Assembly: GCF_002162135.1 (NCBI RefSeq)
Contig: NZ_CP021382.1
Location: forward strand, 1,550,001-1,614,000
Direction: 5' to 3'
From: Cellvibrio sp. PSBB006
Lineage (GTDB): Bacteria; Pseudomonadota; Gammaproteobacteria; Pseudomonadales; Cellvibrionaceae
Length of the DNA: 64,000 bases
The notes under the pieces: model-generated
Databases searched by the model: none
What the model saw: the letters and a program-made list of their open reading frames with translations, nothing else
Told to the model about the DNA's origin: nothing
Translations under genes and position numbers: made by a program
Shown here: positions 26,712 through 35,635 of the stretch, piece by piece
Layout: each line of letters starts with the position of its first letter
Numbering within the stretch: position 1 is the stretch's first letter

Positions 26712-27005
26712 TCAGCCCGATAACTTACTGTTGTGCCCACGCATCAGACGCATCTCATCGGTCACGTCGGACAGCGGCGGCAGTTGCAGATAATACCCCT
26801 GGGTTTGCAGGCTTTCGATGACTTTTTCCACGGCGGCCCGGGCCAGTTTTTTCTCTGGCGTCAACACCAGCACCATCGCTTGCTGCGGTTTGCCGAAACG
26901 CTGCAACAGTGCTTCCGGGACACGGCTAAGCCCCTCGTCTTTATTGACGTACAGGTACATCCCCTCTTCTTTGGGGCTGCGGTAAATTTCACTGATCACT
27001 TTCAT
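26712..27005 (-). CDS. ycgL: YcgL-domain protein
   Basis: A 97-residue protein from the ATG at 27005 with the YcgL pattern: MKVISEIYRSPKEEGMYLYVNKDEGLSRVPEALLQRFG, then MVLVLTPEKKLARA. Function is unknown. The start lies inside the end of rnd (17-bp overlap), so translation is probably coupled. The in-frame extension upstream to 27029 is not conserved in the family. Confidence 0.9.
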   Translation of the reverse strand: MKVISEIYRSPKEEGMYLYVNKDEGLSRVPEALLQRFGKPQQAMVLVLTPEKKLARAAVEKVIESLQTQGYYLQLPPLSDVTDEMRLMRGHNSKLSG

Positions 27006-28158
27006 GGTTTGGCTCACTGGTGGGCACAATCGGCTCTTGGGCTAGCCGCAATAAACTTTCACCGATCACCCCATGGCGCCAGCCGAGCAGGCGTGCTGGC
27101 AACACGTAGGTACCGCCTTTCATGCCGGAGCGAATGATGGCTTCGTATTCTTTTTTGCGCAGCAAAATTTCCGGCGGCAAATTCAATTGCTCTGCCTGTT
27201 CGCGCACATGGTTTTTCAGGCGTTTCAGCAAGGGCCCTTCCTTCTGCGCCAGGGGCGGATCGAGCCGCGCTGGCCAGGCATCAGCATTCAGCTGCAATGT
27301 CTGGCGGATCAATTGCAGCAGGGTTTCTCCGTCGTGTTGCAGGGTACGGTGAGGGATATCCGGAATGCGTTGCAGTGCCGCCATATCCTGAGGCTGCTTG
27401 CGCGCCATCTCCCATAATGCCGGCTCCTTGATCAAGCGATTGCGCGGAATATCGCGCATGCGCGCTTCCGTTTCCCGCCAGATGCTCAGCGCTTTTAATA
27501 TCGCCAGTTCCTGCGGGCGCAGCTTCCAGGCAAAACCCACCTTTTGGTAGGCCTCATTGAAATCCTCCGCTGCCCGTGCGGCAGTGACCAGCTCCGCACA
27601 ATCATCTTTGACCCATTGCAAACGCTGGGTGGTTTTCAGGTCTTGCAAGAGTTTGCCGTAGACAATCAGCATGTGCGCCACATCGAGAGCCGCATACTTC
27701 AGTTGAGCAGTACTTAAAGGACGCTGCAACCAATCGGACCGGGTTTCTTCTTTGGGAATATCGGTATTGAGTACCGCCTTGACCAACCCCGCATAACCAA
27801 TAGAAAAACCATAGCCCGCAAAGGCAGCAGCAACCTGCGTATCAAATAACGGCGACGGCACTATGCCGAGCAGGCGGCGAAATACTTCCAGATCTTCGGA
27901 GCAGGAATGCAATACCTTGGTGACCGCCTCATCCAGAAAGAGCTCACACAAGGGTGCAAAGTCTTTGATCGCGATCGGGTCAATCAGATAACAACCTTTC
28001 CCGTCACCGACCTGGATCAAACCGGCGATAGGATAAAAGGTACTGCTGCGCATAAATTCGGTATCAATCGCGATAGCGGCCTGTTGCCGCCATTGGGCGC
28101 ACAAGCGGGCCAGCTCGGTATCCTGATCGATCCAGATGGGTTCGGTGGGAATCAACAT
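26989..28158 (-). CDS. rnd: Ribonuclease D
   Basis: RNase D is a 3'-5' exonuclease in tRNA and stable RNA maturation. The 389-residue protein has the DEDD exonuclease domain (~1-175: IDTEFMR with D32 and E34; LIDPI; HSCSEDLEVF; QLKYAALDVAHM) and HRDC-type domains (~210-370). Its start overlaps the stop region of recR by one base (28158). Confidence 0.94.
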   Translation of the reverse strand: MLIPTEPIWIDQDTELARLCAQWRQQAAIAIDTEFMRSSTFYPIAGLIQVGDGKGCYLIDPIAIKDFAPLCELFLDEAVTKVLHSCSEDLEVFRRLLGIVPSPLFDTQVAAAFAGYGFSIGYAGLVKAVLNTDIPKEETRSDWLQRPLSTAQLKYAALDVAHMLIVYGKLLQDLKTTQRLQWVKDDCAELVTAARAAEDFNEAYQKVGFAWKLRPQELAILKALSIWRETEARMRDIPRNRLIKEPALWEMARKQPQDMAALQRIPDIPHRTLQHDGETLLQLIRQTLQLNADAWPARLDPPLAQKEGPLLKRLKNHVREQAEQLNLPPEILLRKKEYEAIIRSGMKGGTYVLPARLLGWRHGVIGESLLRLAQEPIVPTSEPNHESDQ

Positions 28159-28751
28159 TAAACGTGTCTTCGACTTGAAAAAGCGTGGGCGAGCGTGCCG
28201 CCATCAATAAACTCCAACTCACCACCCAAGGGAACGCCGTGGGCGATGCGCGATACCACCACCCCCAGCTTTTTGGCGCGCTCGCTGATATAAAACGCGG
28301 TGGCCTCGCCCTCTACCGTAGGGTTGGTCGCCAGGATGACTTCCTTGATAGGTTCGCTTTGCAATAGTTGGATCAACTGATCCACGCCGATATCTTCAGG
28401 GCCGATGCCATCGATAGGCGACAAATGCCCCAGCAACACAAAATATTTGCCCTGATAACTGCCCGCCTGCTCGATAGCCAGCACATCTGCCGGCGTTTCC
28501 ACTACGCAGAGCAAACCGGTTTCGCGGCGGGTATTGCTGCAAATGCCGCACAGGGTTTGTTCCGTCAGGGTACGACAGCGCTGACAGCGCCCTACACCTT
28601 CCACAGCCTTATGCAGACTGTGCGCCAGGCGTTCGGCACCTTCACGGTCGCGCTCCAGCAAATGCAAGGCCATCCGCTGCGCTGATTTAGGGCCGACGCC
28701 GGGCAGGCAGCGCAGCGAGGACATCAATTCATCAATTAAGGGGCTGAACAT
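28158..28751 (-). CDS. recR: Recombination protein RecR
   Basis: RecR acts with RecF/RecO to load RecA on gapped DNA. The 197-residue protein has the helix-hairpin-helix ([20 protein letters not shown]), the C4 zinc motif ([16 protein letters not shown]) and the Toprim domain ([18 protein letters not shown]...[16 protein letters not shown]). It follows ybaB by 36 bp in the conserved order dnaX-ybaB-recR. Confidence 0.97.
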   Translation of the reverse strand: MFSPLIDELMSSLRCLPGVGPKSAQRMALHLLERDREGAERLAHSLHKAVEGVGRCQRCRTLTEQTLCGICSNTRRETGLLCVVETPADVLAIEQAGSYQGKYFVLLGHLSPIDGIGPEDIGVDQLIQLLQSEPIKEVILATNPTVEGEATAFYISERAKKLGVVVSRIAHGVPLGGELEFIDGGTLAHAFSSRRHV

Positions 28752-28787
28752 GGATCAATCTCGCGTTACGAGTCGCAGGCCAGGGCC

Positions 28788-29108
28788 TTAAAACGGCATC
28801 TTGAAATCCGGCGGGATACCCATGCCGGCAGTCATCTTTTGCATGTGTTCACGGCTATGGGCTTCGACCTTGCGCACCGCATCGTTAACTGCAGCGGCCA
28901 ATAGATCCTCCAGCATTTCCTTGTCTTCGCTCAGCAGGCTGTCATCAATCGCGACGCGCTTGACGTCATGGCGTCCGGTCATAACCACTGTCACCAGGCC
29001 AGCACCAGCCTCACCTTTCACTTCGGCGCTGGCCAGCTCTTCCTGCATCCGCTGCATCTTGCCTTGCATCTCCTGGGCTTGTTTCATCAAGTCACCCAAA
29101 CCTTTCAT
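28788..29108 (-). CDS. ybaB: YbaB/EbfC nucleoid-associated protein
   Basis: A 106-residue DNA-binding protein: [55 protein letters not shown] and the C-terminal [12 protein letters not shown] are typical of YbaB/EbfC. It lies 39 bp after dnaX and 36 bp before recR, the canonical operon. Confidence 0.96.
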   Translation of the reverse strand: MKGLGDLMKQAQEMQGKMQRMQEELASAEVKGEAGAGLVTVVMTGRHDVKRVAIDDSLLSEDKEMLEDLLAAAVNDAVRKVEAHSREHMQKMTAGMGIPPDFKMPF

Positions 29109-29147
29109 AACACCACCTCTGCTGTCATTTAAATAGCGCTGTCGGCA

Positions 29148-31181
29148 TCAACCCACTGGCGTAATGGAATCTTCACGCAGGGTTGCGCCAAAGTGTTCGA
29201 TCAACTGTTGGACAATGGGGTCGCTCTTGATGGATGCAACCGCATCAGCCTGGCGCTCCTGGCGATGACGGATTGCAATGGCGGCGGGCGTCTCCGTCGT
29301 AACCTGACCTTGTTGGATCACCACCTTGACCCGTTCAATAAAGTAATCGCTCAACAGGTCAGCCAAGCGTTGCTGATGCCCTTCGTCGTATAGCGTGCTG
29401 TTGGCGTTATCCAGAACAAATGTAAATTGGGTGCCCTGGCGCTCTACCATCTGACAGTTGGCCGCCGTGCTTTGCAAAATGCCGGTTACGCCCAATCCGA
29501 GGTAAATCTGTGGCCAGGTTTCCGGCCCGGCCTGATCCAATGGGATTTTTGGTACAGGCGCCTTTTCAGGCACTTTATGTGCTGGAGCCTCTTGCACAGG
29601 CGTCCGTTGTACGGGCGCCGTTGGTGCAATTACCGTGGGTTTAGGCTCCTGAACAGGCTCAACAACCGGTGGCGGCGCACTGACTGGCGGCGCGGGTGCC
29701 GCCTCAGGCTTTTTTGGTGATAAATCCTCTTGCTCAGGATATTCAACTGGCGATTGCAGGTATTCCGCGTAGTCAGCAGCAGCTCCCGCATCGGCATCGT
29801 CGTAGGGGCCATCAAAAGGCGGCGGTGTTTGTTTTGCGGCTTCCTGGACGGGCGGCGCTTGCTGCACTGGCACTTGGTGAGCCGGCGCCTGCGCAGACGC
29901 TGGTTGGTTGGGGGGCGAAGTTTCCTGTTTTGGTTCGTCGGCTGAGACTGACGTTGGGAGTTTCTCCGGCGTTGTCTCCGGCGCCGAAACAGAATTGCTT
30001 TGCGACGACTCGGCAGGCGATGTTGATGAGACTGCAACCGGCGAAGCCGGTGCACGGCTGGCCGCTGGCAGGCTATTGGTCGGTATTTCGAGAACGCCCT
30101 GGGGCTTGAACGCCAGCATCCGCAACAGGACCATCTCAAAACCGGCGCGGGGGTCCGGTGCCAGCGGTAAGTCGCGGCGGCCCAGCAACGCCGTCTGGTA
30201 AAACAATTGCACATCTTCCGGTGGCAGCCTTTGCGCAAGCGCCATGATGCGCTCGCGGTCGCCGTAACTGTTATCCACCGCTTCCGGTAATGCCTGGGCA
30301 ATGGCCACCCGGTGTAACACCGACAACATTTCTGCCAGGGCACTGGCGTAATCAGGCGCATGTTCGGACATACGCTCTACCGCCGCCAACACCGCCCGAC
30401 CATCAAGTGAAGTCAACGCATCCACGATCTCATATACAGCGCCCTGATCAATCGTGCCGAGCATCGCCCGCACTTCCGCTTCGGTAATCTTGCCGGAGCC
30501 GTAGGCAATCGCCTGGTCAGTCAGGCTCATGGCATCGCGCATGCTGCCATCAGCAGACCGACCCAGTTGCCACAAGGCAGACTCCTCAAATGGCACCAGC
30601 TCTTTTTCCAACACAAACTTCAAGTGTTGAACAATCCGCTCTGGATTCATGTTTTTGAGGTTGAACTGCAAACAGCGCGACAGAATTGTCATCGGCAGCT
30701 TTTGCGGGTCGGTGGTCGCCAGCAGGAATTTGACGTGGGGTGGTGGCTCTTCCAGGGTCTTGAGCAGCGCATTGAAGCTGCTGTTGGACAGCATGTGAAC
30801 TTCGTCGATCAGGTAAACCTTATAGCGACCGCGGGTCGGCGCGTACTGCACGTTCTCCAGCAATTCACGGGTATCTTCCACCTTGGTGCGCGAGGCGGCA
30901 TCCACTTCGATCAGATCTACAAAACGGCCTTCGGCAATCTCACGACAGGACGCGCATTGGCCGCAAGGTTCTGAACTGACGCCAGTCTCGCAATTCAGGC
31001 ATTTCGCCAGAATCCGCGCGATAGTCGTCTTACCTACCCCACGGGTACCGGTAAACAGATAAGCATGGTGTAAACGGTTGTGATCCAGCGCATTGATCAA
31101 TGCCTGCAACACGTGCTCCTGCCCCACCATCTCACGGAAGATGCGAGGACGCCATTTACGGGCCAGGACTTGATAACTCAT
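29148..31181 (-). CDS. dnaX: DNA polymerase III subunit tau (and gamma by frameshift), DnaX
   Basis: DnaX is the clamp-loader ATPase. The 677-residue tau form has the AAA+ module (Walker A GTRGVGKTT at ~45-53; zinc cysteines C64, C73, C76, C79; DEVHML at 126-131; LSRC sensor region), the collar domain (~230-360) and a long Pro/Ala/Gln-rich linker (~370-550). The C-terminal tau domain (~553-677) contacts polymerase alpha and DnaB. Codons 490-491 (Lys-Lys) form the slippery heptamer A AAA AAG, and a -1 shift there would end after one more Ala, giving a 492-residue gamma. It heads the dnaX-ybaB-recR operon. Confidence 0.97.
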   Translation of the reverse strand: MSYQVLARKWRPRIFREMVGQEHVLQALINALDHNRLHHAYLFTGTRGVGKTTIARILAKCLNCETGVSSEPCGQCASCREIAEGRFVDLIEVDAASRTKVEDTRELLENVQYAPTRGRYKVYLIDEVHMLSNSSFNALLKTLEEPPPHVKFLLATTDPQKLPMTILSRCLQFNLKNMNPERIVQHLKFVLEKELVPFEESALWQLGRSADGSMRDAMSLTDQAIAYGSGKITEAEVRAMLGTIDQGAVYEIVDALTSLDGRAVLAAVERMSEHAPDYASALAEMLSVLHRVAIAQALPEAVDNSYGDRERIMALAQRLPPEDVQLFYQTALLGRRDLPLAPDPRAGFEMVLLRMLAFKPQGVLEIPTNSLPAASRAPASPVAVSSTSPAESSQSNSVSAPETTPEKLPTSVSADEPKQETSPPNQPASAQAPAHQVPVQQAPPVQEAAKQTPPPFDGPYDDADAGAAADYAEYLQSPVEYPEQEDLSPKKPEAAPAPPVSAPPPVVEPVQEPKPTVIAPTAPVQRTPVQEAPAHKVPEKAPVPKIPLDQAGPETWPQIYLGLGVTGILQSTAANCQMVERQGTQFTFVLDNANSTLYDEGHQQRLADLLSDYFIERVKVVIQQGQVTTETPAAIAIRHRQERQADAVASIKSDPIVQQLIEHFGATLREDSITPVG
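29686..29730 (-). promoter_or_regulatory. Programmed -1 frameshift site in dnaX
   Basis: Read on the minus strand: SD-like AGAGGA (29730-29725), 9-nt spacer, slippery heptamer A AAA AAG (29715-29709) in the zero-frame phase, 5-nt spacer, then a hairpin GGCGGC-ACCCGC-GCCGCC (29703-29686). After a -1 slip the ribosome reads AAA AAA GCC TGA, so the stop (29706-29704) comes one codon after the heptamer. All three E. coli dnaX elements are present with similar spacing. In-vivo use is inferred. Confidence 0.85.
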
Positions 31182-31306
31182 GCGACGGCTACTCTCCGGG
31201 GAAAAACGTGCCGGGGATTATAGCGGCCAGCGACGGAAATAGACATAAAGGAGGAAAAGGGAAATAAGTTGGACAAGGACAGCGAAAGAAACGGGAGGAA
31301 AGATGG

Positions 31307-31417
<111 letters not shown>

Positions 31418-31462
31418 ATTGCAGCTTGCATCCAGGCGTGGGCCAGGTTGCAAGAGGCGCGC

Positions 31463-31491
31463 ATTATCCGCAGTTTGGCAGGTCATTGCAA
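31463..31491 (-). promoter_or_regulatory. Sigma70 promoter of the SRP RNA gene
   Basis: On the minus strand -35 TTGCAA (31491-31486), a 17-bp spacer, -10 GATAAT (31468-31463), then a GC-rich discriminator GCGCGCC as in stringently controlled stable RNA genes. The transcript would carry a leader of about 38 nt before the mature 5' end. Confidence 0.75.
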
Positions 31492-31690
31492 GGCGCTTTG
31501 GAATAAGACTGCGGATGCACAACCACATCGCGGGTAAATCCATCGCAACCGGGAAATTAGTAAACATACGCCATATTTGTGGTTAACGGGTCGTTCAACA
31601 ACTTGTTATTTCCTTTTTTGGCCGCATTCAACTAGGCTTGCGCTGAAAATGTCAGCCGTCAATTTTTCCCTACAACAGGAGTTAGACCCT

Positions 31691-32188
31691 ATGGCAACAG
31701 TGACCCTCAAAGGAAATCCCTTTAACACCAATGGCAATTTGCCCGCCAGCGGTAGCCAGGCCCCCACGTTCAAATTGGTGAAAACTGATTTGTCCGAAGT
31801 TGCCCTGGAGGATTTGAAAGGCAAGCGTGTTGTACTGAATATTTTCCCCAGCGTCGATACTCCCACCTGTGCGACGTCTGTGCGCACCTTCAATGCTGAA
31901 GCAAGCAAGCTGGACAACACGGTTGTGGTTTGCGCATCACAAGACCTGCCGTTTGCACTGGCCCGTTTTTGCGGTGCTGAAGGTCTGGACAAAGTTATTC
32001 CTGCGTCAGCATTTCGCTCCAACTTTGCCAGCGATTACGGTGTAAAACTGGTTGATGGTCCCTTGGCCGGGTTAACGGCGCGGGCCGTGGTTGTGGTTGA
32101 TACCGACGGAAAAGTCTTGCATACCGAGTTAGTCAGCGAAGTCGCCCATGAGCCAAACTACGAGGCGGCACTGAAAGCGTTAGCGTAA
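31691..32188 (+). CDS. tpx: Thiol peroxidase Tpx
   Basis: Tpx is an atypical 2-Cys peroxiredoxin that reduces lipid and other hydroperoxides using thioredoxin. The 165-residue protein has the peroxidatic C60 in [10 protein letters not shown] and the resolving C94 in RFCGAEGL, plus [11 protein letters not shown] at the start and [11 protein letters not shown]. The ATG at 31691 has AGGAG upstream. Earlier in-frame codons (from 31577) are not conserved. Confidence 0.97.
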   Translation: MATVTLKGNPFNTNGNLPASGSQAPTFKLVKTDLSEVALEDLKGKRVVLNIFPSVDTPTCATSVRTFNAEASKLDNTVVVCASQDLPFALARFCGAEGLDKVIPASAFRSNFASDYGVKLVDGPLAGLTARAVVVVDTDGKVLHTELVSEVAHEPNYEAALKALA

Positions 32189-32211
32189 TTTTTGCCTTTC
32201 CCCTTTCGCAA

Positions 32212-32248
32212 ATTTGGCGGCAGGTATTGAAAATGCCCGCCGCCAAAT
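32212..32248 (+). terminator. Terminator-like hairpin after tpx
   Basis: ATTTGGCGGC (32212-32221) pairs with GCCGCCAAAT (32239-32248) around a 17-nt loop. It lies 24 bp after the tpx stop; the T-run is weak, so terminator strength is uncertain. Confidence 0.55.
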
Positions 32249-32336
32249 ATTGCTAAACCTCTGAAATTGAATGTCACTGAAATTTAAAACTCCAGCAACT
32301 TAATCCCAGTAATAAAACCCCGATATCACATGGATT

Positions 32337-33611
32337 TTATGCCGGTTGCAGTGCCTGCCCGCGCGCGTTGTCTCCCACCTGTTTGCGAATCTTTTGTGCG
32401 GCGCGAATAAGATTGCGACTGTTGGTGCCGGAGACGGGATATTCGCTGAATCCCCATCCCCACGGATACACCATCGATTTACCATCGCTCGTTTGGCTTC
32501 GACCTAACACCTTCATCAATTGACGCAATCGCTCCACCCGGGTGTCGGTATTCATTGGCGGCACTATGACCATAAAACTGTTGTTGCTGTACCGCACGAT
32601 CAATTCTGCATCGCGCAATTGCTCCTGCAATGTATGAGCAAGATGTCGAACCAGGGATTGAACATTTTCCTCACCGTAGCTTTGGAGCAAGTCACGATAA
32701 TCCGTGAACTCAACATACCAGAGGCCGAAAGGTTCCGGTGCGTTGTCGGTGTCCCTTACTGTCAGCTTCTCTAAAACCCGCGCTTCCAGAAAATTACGGT
32801 TAGCCAAACCGGTCACCCGGTCATAAAACGCCGCCTGATGGACGGCTTGTTGACGTTCACGCATCGCCGTGCGGACGCGTTCCGCTTCGCGGAGATCCCG
32901 GTATGCCATGTATAACGCCAGCAGCAAAAAAATGCTGGCCGCTATGGCGGTGGGGATACCCATCCAATCGCCACGCAAGCTGTTGGCCTCCGCCGTAACG
33001 GCACCGCTGGGGTAACTGGCAGCAGCCATGCCAGTGTAATGCATCCCGCAGATAGCGGCGCCCATCACCAGGGCGGCGGTGAGTTTCACGGCGAATGCAT
33101 AGGTGGGCGGGACATCGCGCACCTTGCGACAAATGACCAGCGCCGCGCCCGAAGCTACCACCGCGATGATCCCGGACAGAATCACCAGCGCTGTGTCATA
33201 TTGGATCGCAGGATGCATCTGCATCGCATACATGCCGCCGTAATGCATGGCGAAGATGCCAGCCCCCATGATCAATGCACTGGCCGCGATGCTGCGCCAG
33301 GCGACGGTCGGCAGCGTAATGACATATAGGGCTAAAGCCGAGGCGAGGACCGCGGGTATCCATGACGCCAGGGTCAACCAGGCGCTGAACGACATATGCG
33401 CGTGGCCCGGCATGGTATAGGCACTCATGCCGACAAAGTGCATGGACCAGATACCGGTACCGAGACACAAAGCGCCGGCAGCGAGCCAGAATTTACGTGC
33501 AGTACCGGAAAGATCGAACAGGCGAGTGCCGAAATAAATGGCGGTGTAGGCAGCAATAACCGCCACACAGTAGGATGCGAACACCAGAATCCAGTTGTAG
33601 GAGCCAGACAT
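32337..33611 (-). CDS. MHYT sensor protein with degenerate GGDEF domain
   Basis: The 424-residue protein has a seven-helix MHYT sensor (~1-240) with the three repeat motifs MHFVGM (57-62), MHYGGM (122-127) and MHYTGM (190-195); these Met/His/Tyr residues are proposed to bind copper or a gas ligand. The cytoplasmic part (~262-415) is a GGDEF fold (FYDRVTGLANRNF), but the active-site loop reads RYSNNSF (SNNSF at 342-346) and the metal-binding strand is EFTDYRDL. It is therefore very unlikely to make c-di-GMP; GTP-binding or protein interaction is the alternative. No EAL domain follows, unlike many MHYT proteins. Confidence 0.87.
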   Translation of the reverse strand: MSGSYNWILVFASYCVAVIAAYTAIYFGTRLFDLSGTARKFWLAAGALCLGTGIWSMHFVGMSAYTMPGHAHMSFSAWLTLASWIPAVLASALALYVITLPTVAWRSIAASALIMGAGIFAMHYGGMYAMQMHPAIQYDTALVILSGIIAVVASGAALVICRKVRDVPPTYAFAVKLTAALVMGAAICGMHYTGMAAASYPSGAVTAEANSLRGDWMGIPTAIAASIFLLLALYMAYRDLREAERVRTAMRERQQAVHQAAFYDRVTGLANRNFLEARVLEKLTVRDTDNAPEPFGLWYVEFTDYRDLLQSYGEENVQSLVRHLAHTLQEQLRDAELIVRYSNNSFMVIVPPMNTDTRVERLRQLMKVLGRSQTSDGKSMVYPWGWGFSEYPVSGTNSRNLIRAAQKIRKQVGDNARGQALQPA

Positions 33612-33845
33612 GGAAGACCTCTATGGTTGGGTAATTCTTGTAGAAAAGATGGAATGAGGGGAAACGAAAAACTAATTTACGCGCCAACCTCCCCGATAGA
33701 TCATTCCGTTAATAAAGATTTACCCGCTGGATATATCCCCCCGGCTTTTCACATCGCATGAAAACGGCGCAGATTGGTGTCACAGGTTTTACGCACAAGG
33801 CTTACCATCAACGAACGTCTGGCCCCATTCATCAAGGAGAGTCCC

Positions 33846-35525
33846 ATGCCTCACAATAAACGGTCGCAACACATTACCCAGGGCGTCGCCCGCGCGCCTA
33901 ATCGCGCTATGTATTACGCCATGGGTTACGAGAAAGCGGATTTTGAGAAACCCATGGTCGGGGTAGCCAATGGCCATTCGACGATTACGCCGTGCAATTC
34001 GGGTTTGCAAAAACTGGCTGATGCCGCTGTGGCAGCTATCGCAGAAGCCGGGGGAAATCCACAGGTCTTCGGAACGCCCACGATCTCTGACGGCATGTCC
34101 ATGGGAACGGAAGGCATGAAGTATTCGCTGATTTCCCGCGAAGTGATTGCTGACTGCATCGAAACCTGCGTGCAGGGCCAATGGATGGACGGTGTGTTGG
34201 TGATCGGCGGCTGCGATAAGAATATGCCCGGCGGCATGATCGCCATGGCGCGCACCAATGTGCCGAGCATTTACGTGTATGGCGGGACGATCAAACCGGG
34301 CCATTGGCAGGGGCAGGATTTGAATATCGTGTCGGTATTTGAAGCGGTGGGTGCCTACACCGCCAACCGCATTGATGCCGTGGAGTTTGAAGCGATCGAG
34401 CGCAACGCCTGTCCGTCCAGCGGGTCCTGCGGGGGGATGTACACGGCAAACACCATGAGCGCAGCCTTCGAAGCCCTGGGTTTATCGCTGCTGGGTTCTT
34501 CCACTATGGCCAACACGAATGCCGAGAAGGTGACCAGCGCCGCTGAATCCGGCCGGGTGTTGCTGGAGGCCATCAAACGCGACATCAAACCACGCGACAT
34601 CATTACCCGGGAGTCGATCGAAAATGCGGTGGCGCTGATCATGGCGGTGGGCGGTTCCACCAATGCTGTGCTGCATTTCCTCGCCATCGCACGAGCCGCC
34701 GAAGTGGAGTGGACGCTGGATGATTTTGAGCGGGTGCGTCAAAAAGTCCCCGTGTTGTGCGACCTGAAACCCTCCGGTCAATATCTGGCGGTGGATTTAC
34801 ATCAGGTGGGTGGCGTACCACGAGTATTGAAAGCCTTGCTTGAGGTGGGCTTGTTATTTGGCGATTGTCTGACCATTACGGGCCGCACGCTGGGGGAAGA
34901 ACTGCAGTCGCTGCCAGATACACAAATAGATATGCCGCGCGTGATCTACCCCGTCTCGGCGCCCATCTATGCCCATGGACACTTGGCCATTCTCAAAGGC
35001 AACCTCGCCGTGGACGGCGCAGTAGCCAAGATTACCGGCCTGAAGAGTCCCAAAATTACCGGCCCCGCGCGGGTTTTTAACGATGAAGACAGCGCGATGG
35101 ATGCCATCCTCAACGACCAGATTCGTGCTGGCGATGTACTGGTATTGCGCTACCTGGGTCCCAAAGGCGGGCCGGGCATGCCAGAGATGCTCGCACCAAC
35201 ATCAGCGTTAATTGGTAAAGGCCTGGGCGATAGCGTGGGTTTGTTGACCGATGGCCGTTTTTCCGGCGGCACCTGGGGCATGGTGGTCGGGCATGTTGCG
35301 CCGGAAGCCTTTGCTGGTGGAACCATTGCATTGGTTCATGAAGGCGACCTCATCACCATTGACGCAGATACCCTGAGTTTGCATTTGCATGTGAGTGATG
35401 AAGAACTGGCGGCACGACGTGCGGAGTGGAAACACCCTGAGCCACGTTATACCCGTGGTGTACTGGCCAAGTTTGCGCGGCTGGCGCGGCCGGCAAATGA
35501 AGGGGCGACGACGGGTGATGGTTAG
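33846..35525 (+). CDS. ilvD: Dihydroxy-acid dehydratase IlvD
   Basis: IlvD dehydrates dihydroxy acids in valine, isoleucine and leucine synthesis. The 559-residue protein is the shorter type of the family. Three conserved Cys (C50 in TPCNSGL, C123 in [11 protein letters not shown]195 in [14 protein letters not shown]) fit the [2Fe-2S] class rather than the ~616-residue E. coli type. [17 protein letters not shown] is the C-terminal substrate motif. AAGGAG lies just before the ATG at 33846. No other ilv gene is nearby. Confidence 0.94.
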   Translation: MPHNKRSQHITQGVARAPNRAMYYAMGYEKADFEKPMVGVANGHSTITPCNSGLQKLADAAVAAIAEAGGNPQVFGTPTISDGMSMGTEGMKYSLISREVIADCIETCVQGQWMDGVLVIGGCDKNMPGGMIAMARTNVPSIYVYGGTIKPGHWQGQDLNIVSVFEAVGAYTANRIDAVEFEAIERNACPSSGSCGGMYTANTMSAAFEALGLSLLGSSTMANTNAEKVTSAAESGRVLLEAIKRDIKPRDIITRESIENAVALIMAVGGSTNAVLHFLAIARAAEVEWTLDDFERVRQKVPVLCDLKPSGQYLAVDLHQVGGVPRVLKALLEVGLLFGDCLTITGRTLGEELQSLPDTQIDMPRVIYPVSAPIYAHGHLAILKGNLAVDGAVAKITGLKSPKITGPARVFNDEDSAMDAILNDQIRAGDVLVLRYLGPKGGPGMPEMLAPTSALIGKGLGDSVGLLTDGRFSGGTWGMVVGHVAPEAFAGGTIALVHEGDLITIDADTLSLHLHVSDEELAARRAEWKHPEPRYTRGVLAKFARLARPANEGATTGDG

Positions 35526-35540
35526 CAGTATCCTGGAAAA

Positions 35541-35594
35541 TTTTTACCACAGTAAAAATTGACCCCGGTTTTTACAAAAAACAACCGGGGTCAA
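35541..35594 (-). terminator. Double hairpin terminator between convergent ilvD and metallopeptidase genes
   Basis: TTGACCCCGGTT (35559-35570) pairs with AACCGGGGTCAA (35583-35594), a perfect 12-bp stem. On the minus strand it runs into TTTTTAC, so it ends the metallopeptidase transcript. A second small hairpin TTTTTAC-CACA-GTAAAAA (35541-35558) lies next to it, just after ilvD. Confidence 0.85.
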
Positions 35595-35635
35595 CAACGA
35601 CACTGTTTATAAATCCGTTCAACTAGACATTATTG

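Noticed and set aside
29630..30361. Minus-strand Arg-rich ORF of 243 codons inside dnaX
   Set aside because: It is an alternate frame of the Pro/Ala-rich linker of DnaX. Composition (Arg, Cys) is typical of out-of-frame reading.
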